Assembly: GCA_944384475.1 (NCBI GenBank)
Contig: CALWTN010000009.1
Span: 1 to 26,291, forward strand
From: an uncultured Clostridia bacterium
GTDB taxonomy: Bacteria > Bacillota > Clostridia > Christensenellales > UBA1242
DNA length: 26,291 nt
Direction of reading: 5' to 3'
The translations under genes and the position numbers were made by a program. This document shows positions 21,959 to 26,291 of this stretch, piece after piece; the stretch's first letter is position 1; each line of letters opens with the position of its first letter. The notes under the pieces were generated by a model, which was given only the letters and a program-made list of their open reading frames with translations, did not search any database and was not told where the DNA came from.

Positions 21959-23404
21959 TTACAATTCAATTTCATCGATTGACTGCACCATCGCTTGAAA
22001 ATCTTGTGTGGTGTATGAACGCCCTTTAATCGGCGATTGTGGGGCAGGGGCTTGAGCAGTTTGAGATGGGGCAAAACGTTTTGCTTCCTCCACGGAGAGT
22101 ATGTTTTTTTCATGCCAAGATGAAAGCAGTCTTGCCATATATTGAATTGGCGAAAGTTTATCTTTGGCAAGTTCGGCGGCATAGTCGATAAGTTCGTCAC
22201 TTAACATCCAAACGTTTTTCCAAGTTTTGTAACTTTCGCGGTCAAACGAATTTACTCTGCGTGCGATGCCAAGTTTTTCAAGGATGCGCTTAATCTTGCT
22301 GTCAAGCTTAACGATGTTTGCAAGATATTCATCCAGCGCCGCTTGTGAAAGCACACCAACTTTATACAATTTTTGAACAAGGTTATTTAAACCGTCCAGC
22401 GAACGAATGGAGGATTTGAAAGCATAGCTTGCCATATTTTCAAGTGCTTTTGGTTCAAAACCAAGATTTAGCCATGGGTTGATGTAGGTTTCAATTTCGC
22501 TGTCAAGGCTTTCGTAATACACTCCCAGATTGCGATTGATCGATTTTGCAAGAGCGTAAACTTCATCTTGCGAGGCGAGATAATGTTTGATTTCTGCCAC
22601 CGAAAATTTGCCGTTGAGAAAATATTTTTCAAGCAAAGCGTTCAGTCTTTCGCAGCCGCCCTTCTTTTTCATGCTTTGTGCAACAAACAAGATGGCGTCA
22701 TCCTCAAAGCCCATTCCTTCTTTCCATTTTTGATACATTTCACGCTCTTCAATAAACGGGGAGCGCTTTATGCCAAGTGTGGTTAAAATTTCGGCAAGCG
22801 AGGAGGAAGCCTGCTCGGCTTGGAAAAGTTTTTCTTCAACTTGTTTGGCAGTTAAAATCCCTTCTTTTGCCCAGTTGCGTGCAACTGTGAGAATGTAGTT
22901 GTATCCCACCGCTTTTTTCTTAGTCTGTATGCAATAGCCAATAATCATCAAAAGTGCATCTTGTTGCATGCCGCTTTTTTCTAGAAAATCATAGTATTCG
23001 CCATACTCAGTTTTGGTTATTTGGCGCATGCCTGCAAAAAGTTCTTGAGCTTGCATGTTAAACTTTTGATATTTTTCAGGCTTATACAATCTTGTGCCAT
23101 TGATGACGTCTTTAAGTGGTTTGTAAAGCACCTGAATTGGATAGGTTGAAAGCACCTGCACCAGACCTTGATCTTCCCAATACCTAAACGCCGTTTCAAG
23201 ATCGAGTTCTGAGATGTTCAGTTTTTTAGCGAACGCTTCAAAGGTGTTGTCAAATTCAAGATCGTTGGTGGCAAGATAAAGCCCGTAAAGGTAGACTTTA
23301 ACACATAAATCGGGTGCGGACGGCAAAAAATTATCGATGAAAATGTTATCGATTTGCGTTTTATTATTTGCCACCTGTTCAGTTGAAAATTTACAAAAAC
23401 TCAT
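21959..23404 (-). CDS. DnaD/DnaB-like replication initiation protein with four repeat units
   Basis: DnaB and DnaD-type proteins act before DnaI in helicase loading. The 481-residue product starts with a winged-helix-like domain (about 20-100). Four units resembling the C-terminal DnaD domain (DnaB_2) follow: about 134-195, 222-275, 305-360 and 391-443. The first has the clear YNYILTVARNWAKEGI form of the YxxxIxxxW motif. Later units keep the fold pattern and an ending such as NGKFSVAEIKHYL, VGVLSQAALDEYL or KNILSVEEAKRF. The linkers also repeat (LGIKRSPFIEEREMY and LGIARRVNSFDRESY). Most relatives have one or two such domains. It is co-transcribed with dnaI. GGAG precedes the ATG. Confidence 0.86.
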   Translation of the reverse strand: MSFCKFSTEQVANNKTQIDNIFIDNFLPSAPDLCVKVYLYGLYLATNDLEFDNTFEAFAKKLNISELDLETAFRYWEDQGLVQVLSTYPIQVLYKPLKDVINGTRLYKPEKYQKFNMQAQELFAGMRQITKTEYGEYYDFLEKSGMQQDALLMIIGYCIQTKKKAVGYNYILTVARNWAKEGILTAKQVEEKLFQAEQASSSLAEILTTLGIKRSPFIEEREMYQKWKEGMGFEDDAILFVAQSMKKKGGCERLNALLEKYFLNGKFSVAEIKHYLASQDEVYALAKSINRNLGVYYESLDSEIETYINPWLNLGFEPKALENMASYAFKSSIRSLDGLNNLVQKLYKVGVLSQAALDEYLANIVKLDSKIKRILEKLGIARRVNSFDRESYKTWKNVWMLSDELIDYAAELAKDKLSPIQYMARLLSSWHEKNILSVEEAKRFAPSQTAQAPAPQSPIKGRSYTTQDFQAMVQSIDEIEL

Positions 23405-23422
23405 GATAACTCCGTTAGATTG

Positions 23423-23450
23423 ATTTTACCACAATTTTTTATTTTGTCAA
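23423..23450 (-). promoter_or_regulatory. Promoter of the DnaD-like gene and dnaI
   Basis: On the minus strand TTGACA (23445-23450), a 16-base spacer and TAAAAT (23423-23428) preceded by TGG. Well placed ahead of the start at 23404. Confidence 0.8.
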
Positions 23451-23485
23451 AGAATTTTATTTAACAAATGCGAATATGTTATAGC

Positions 23486-24958
23486 ATGAAGAAATTGTCC
23501 ATATTTTTTGTTTGCTTAATTTTTATTGCTCCAATTTTGTTTATAAGTGGCTGCGGAGAAAAATCGCAACGCTCGGCGTATCAATTAGTGCTTACGTATG
23601 ACGATCAAACTCAGACTGCGCAAGGCGCTTGCGTCATCGATTATTTTAACAATTCAGAAAACGCTTTTGACAATTTGATGTTTCATCTTTATGCTAATGC
23701 GTTCTCGCAGCAAGCCGATGGCAGCGTGTGCAAACCATCAAACGAAGATAAAACATATCCAAACGGCAAAAGTTATGGCGGAATAGAAATTTCAAGTGTC
23801 AAAATTGATGGAAATGCGGTAGATTTTAGTTTGGAAGGCGAGGCGGATATGCTGCTTGATGTGCCGCTTCAAACGCAACTGTTTCCTGATGAAAAAATCA
23901 AAGTTGAAATCGATTTTTCGTTGACCCTGCCAAATGCAAATCACAGGTTTGGCTATGGTGAAAATGCGGTAAATTTTGCCAATTTTTATCCTATCGCATG
24001 TGTCTATGAAGATGGCAAGGGGTTTATGCAGGATGGTTATATTTCTAATGGCGACCCGTTTTTTTCGGAAGTTAGCGACTATACGGTGAGCGTGAGTTAT
24101 CCGCAAGAATATATTCTCGCTTGCGGCGGAGACAGCTTAAAAACGCATCAAAACGGCAAATTTATCACTTCCACCTTTTCGGCGAATAACGTCAGAGATG
24201 TAAGTTTTGTGCTTTCAAAAAATTTTAAAAAGCTGTCTCAAAAATGCGGGGATGTTACGATAGATTATTTCTATTATGCCGATGAAGACCCACAAGGTTC
24301 GCTTGATACAGCAACCAAGGCGGTGAAATTTTACAGCGAAAGTTTTGGAGAGTATGCTTATTCAAATTTAGCGGTGGTGCAGACCAATTTTGTGCATGGC
24401 GGAATGGAGTATCCAAGGCTTGTAATGATTTCTGACACTGTCAGTGGCGAGGACTGTGACTATGTGATCGCTCATGAAATTGCGCATCAATGGTGGTATG
24501 GCGTGGTGGGCAATGACGAGTATAATGAGGCTTGGCTGGATGAGAGTTTGACGGAATATTCAACGGCTTTGTTTTTTGAAAAATACCCTGAATACAATTT
24601 AACCTATCAGCAAATTATCAATGGGGCGGAGGGAAACTATAAATTCTTTTTGCAAATTTATACCAAAATTGAAGGAGAGGTGGACAGCAGCATGCTTCGC
24701 CCACTTGATGAGTTTGCAACCGAGCCTGAATACGTGCATAATATTTACACTCGTGGAATTTTGATGTTTGACACTTTAAGAAGCCAAATCGGTGCTAAAA
24801 AGTTGATGGCGACGTTAAAGGGCTATTACAAAAAGTTTGCCTATCAAAATGTAAGCAGCGAAGAATTTGTGGCATATTTTTCATCCAAAGCTGGGAGAAA
24901 TCTAGAAAAGTTTTTCGATAGTTGGCTAAATGGCGAGGTAAAATTTGTTTATGCTTAA
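23486..24958 (+). CDS. M1-family metallopeptidase, lipoprotein
   Basis: The 490-residue product is a gluzincin aminopeptidase-like protein. The zinc site is HEIAH (H330, E331, H334), with the third ligand E353 in NEAWLDES exactly 18 residues on. GGMEYP (305-310) stands in place of the usual GAMEN exopeptidase motif, so specificity may differ. The N-terminus MKKLSIFF and the lipobox ISGC (Cys 23) mark a lipoprotein processed by LspA and held outside the membrane. It lacks the long C-terminal helical domain of classic aminopeptidase N. ATG 23486 gives a normal signal peptide; ATG 23468 adds six residues. Neither has a Shine-Dalgarno sequence. A role in peptide use is inferred. Confidence 0.9.
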   Translation: MKKLSIFFVCLIFIAPILFISGCGEKSQRSAYQLVLTYDDQTQTAQGACVIDYFNNSENAFDNLMFHLYANAFSQQADGSVCKPSNEDKTYPNGKSYGGIEISSVKIDGNAVDFSLEGEADMLLDVPLQTQLFPDEKIKVEIDFSLTLPNANHRFGYGENAVNFANFYPIACVYEDGKGFMQDGYISNGDPFFSEVSDYTVSVSYPQEYILACGGDSLKTHQNGKFITSTFSANNVRDVSFVLSKNFKKLSQKCGDVTIDYFYYADEDPQGSLDTATKAVKFYSESFGEYAYSNLAVVQTNFVHGGMEYPRLVMISDTVSGEDCDYVIAHEIAHQWWYGVVGNDEYNEAWLDESLTEYSTALFFEKYPEYNLTYQQIINGAEGNYKFFLQIYTKIEGEVDSSMLRPLDEFATEPEYVHNIYTRGILMFDTLRSQIGAKKLMATLKGYYKKFAYQNVSSEEFVAYFSSKAGRNLEKFFDSWLNGEVKFVYA

Positions 24959-24962
24959 AAAA

Positions 24963-24984
24963 ACTAGCAATGTGCTAGTTTTTT
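24963..24984. terminator. Bidirectional terminator between the peptidase and glycosyltransferase genes
   Basis: ACTAGC 24963-24968 pairs with GCTAGT 24974-24979, with an A run before and T run after, so it works for both convergent genes. Confidence 0.85.
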
Positions 24985-26173
24985 AATTTGTGTTGGAAAT
25001 TATTGTTGGTGGAATGCTGTGCGCCTTTTTCTTGCCGTCATATTTGCAATCCCAATCTTCAATCGCCTGTTTGAACATTTCGATTATTAAATCTATGCTT
25101 TTTTCAATTTGAAAGTTTTTGGAATGCTCAACATATTCTGTTTTGTATTTTAATCTTTCTTCTGGATGTTCAATCCACCAGTCGAGTTTTTGTGCTAAAT
25201 CTTTGTAGTCGCCCGGTTTAAACAAACTTTCCTCGCAGATTGTGAATTGTGGAGTTGCCGAACGTACCGATTTTGAAACTATTGGCACAACTCCGCAAGC
25301 GATGGCTTCAATACAGCTGATGCCTTCAATTTCTGTGTCGGCAGGGTGGATGTAAATGTCTGAAAAATTATGAATAGAATGCAGCTGTTCCTTGGTGTAA
25401 AAACCAAAGATTGGCGCAACTGGCAATTTAGTTGACATCTTTTGAATTTTCTTTTTTAGCGGGCCTTTGCCACCGAAGATAAGTTGAATTTGGTCTTTAT
25501 ATTTTGAATGAGCAACAGCTTTGATTATCAAGTCGTGGCGCTTTTCCTGAGAAAATCTTCCTATGAACGTTACGATTATTTTATCGTTCAAAAATTTAGG
25601 TTTTTCCACCTCTGCCATTGTAAAATTTTCGGAATAACCATTTGAAATGACATGCAAATACGAGTTATATTTTTGTTTTACAAGCCTGTTTGCTATCATT
25701 TTGCTTGGGCAATGTATGTGTTTGATATAGCGGTAAAGATTGTTGTAAAAACCAAGATATATTGCATCGTTTAGAGGTTTGATTTTGTGCATATATATGG
25801 TGGAGGTGATGTTGCAAGGGTCTACATGAAACGCTGCCGTGCAAGGCACGTTAAGTTCTCGGCAAAGTTTTGCGGCAGTTGAGCCCAATTTGAAAGGCAT
25901 GTAAATATGCACAATATCGCTTCCAATTATGGCGTTTTTTAACACCTCTTCGTCAGGATCTGCAAAATTAAAACCCTCCGACATGATTATTTTATCAAAA
26001 AGTTTTCCAAACGAACGCCTTGGCACGCCATATTTAGTTCTGCCTTCTTCATCTATCGTGACAATTCTGATTTCATGGCCTCTTTTTCTAAGCATATCGG
26101 TAAATCTTCTTGCAGATATGCCTGTGCCGTTGTTTTCATCAAAATAGCAGTCGGTTACAAACGTGATAACCAT
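24983..26173 (-). CDS. Family 4 glycosyltransferase
   Basis: The 396-residue product has the GT-B two-domain form. The N-terminal acceptor domain begins MVITFVTDCYFDENNGTGISARR with the glycine-rich loop. The C-terminal donor domain has FIGRFSQEKRHDLIIKA, FGGKGPL and DTEIEGISCIEAIACG, with the paired glutamates of retaining GT4 enzymes. Such enzymes build glycolipids or cell-surface glycans. The FHVDPCN segment recalls diacylglycerol and phosphatidylinositol sugar transferases, but the substrate is not certain. ATG 26173 is chosen for its AGGAG site; the upstream in-frame ATG at 26206 has none. Confidence 0.88.
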   Translation of the reverse strand: MVITFVTDCYFDENNGTGISARRFTDMLRKRGHEIRIVTIDEEGRTKYGVPRRSFGKLFDKIIMSEGFNFADPDEEVLKNAIIGSDIVHIYMPFKLGSTAAKLCRELNVPCTAAFHVDPCNITSTIYMHKIKPLNDAIYLGFYNNLYRYIKHIHCPSKMIANRLVKQKYNSYLHVISNGYSENFTMAEVEKPKFLNDKIIVTFIGRFSQEKRHDLIIKAVAHSKYKDQIQLIFGGKGPLKKKIQKMSTKLPVAPIFGFYTKEQLHSIHNFSDIYIHPADTEIEGISCIEAIACGVVPIVSKSVRSATPQFTICEESLFKPGDYKDLAQKLDWWIEHPEERLKYKTEYVEHSKNFQIEKSIDLIIEMFKQAIEDWDCKYDGKKKAHSIPPTIISNTN

Positions 26174-26196
26174 TTTAATCTCCTGTTTACATTCAT

Positions 26197-26225
26197 AGTT
26201 TAGCATATTTGCCGAAGTTTATAAA
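26197..26225 (-). promoter_or_regulatory. Putative promoter of the glycosyltransferase gene
   Basis: On the minus strand TAAACT (26197-26202) preceded by TGC gives TATGCTAAACT, one base off the tuf and sepF core. The -35 (TTTATA, 26220-26225, 17-base spacer) is weak. Confidence 0.5.
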
Positions 26226-26245
26226 AGCAATTTGTTAAATTTTAA

Positions 26246-26273
26246 TTGACAAATCGTCAATATCGTGTAAAAT
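26246..26273 (+). promoter_or_regulatory. Rightward promoter at the window edge with a dyad over the -35
   Basis: TTGACA at 26246-26251, a 16-base spacer and TAAAAT at 26268-26273 point to a gene beyond the window. TTGAC 26246-26250 and GTCAA 26256-26260 form an inverted repeat covering the -35, a possible operator. Confidence 0.6.
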
Positions 26274-26291
26274 ATGGTTGTAAAGTGTGAA

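Noticed and set aside
1..26291. CRISPR arrays, insertion sequences, prophage or toxin-antitoxin genes
   Set aside because: No spaced direct repeats, transposase motifs, integrase or small gene pairs of that kind were seen.

Overview
The window looks like chromosome from an uncultured, low-GC, endospore-lineage Firmicute, probably Clostridia-like. The grounds are the bacillus-type gene sets (SepF, Prp-processed L27, the DnaD/DnaI helicase-loading pair, NfeD-FloA-YqfC-YqfD-YbeY-Era), AT-rich spacers, strong AGGAGG ribosome binding sites and T-tailed hairpin terminators. No phage, transposase, CRISPR array or resistance island is visible. Family assignments come from reading motifs, not from database searches.

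Layout. 1-4806 is a translation block: a promoter and hairpin-rich leader, rpsL, rpsG, a GC-richer structured spacer, fusA, then tuf with its own promoter and terminator. 4816-5598 is a solo BspA-type leucine-rich-repeat gene. 5633-7465 is a tightly overlapping sepF-lspA-rluD operon. 7464-8151 (minus) holds a PH-domain protein and a strikingly Cys/Gly-rich 64-residue peptide. The peptide is divergent from a 1365-residue secreted Ig-repeat surface protein (8422-12519). 12563-13596 is the rplU-prp-rpmA operon. An OGG1-type glycosylase follows. 14481-19264 is a compact version of the Bacillus yqeZ-era cluster (nfeD, floA, an unknown gene, yqfC, yqfD, ybeY, era). era ends in a remarkable four-way 'cloverleaf' palindrome. 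19437-20838 holds a ZIP metal transporter converging on an apparently leaderless metallo-beta-lactamase-fold hydrolase. 20878-21027 is a solo tRNA-Trp. 21041-23404 (minus) is dnaI and a DnaD-like gene with four tandem repeat units. 23486-26173 has an M1-family lipoprotein peptidase converging on a GT4 glycosyltransferase. A rightward promoter lies at the edge.

Most genes are housekeeping (translation, division, lipoprotein maturation, ribosome maturation, replication start). The most unusual signals are non-coding or small: the perfect cloverleaf after era, the structured repeat-bearing spacer before fusA, a hairpin that takes in the yqfC start codon, and the Cys-rich peptide. At protein level, Era has a degenerate G4 motif and a shortened G domain, and the DnaD-like protein has four repeats. 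Nine of the twelve promoters read here carry a TGN extended -10.
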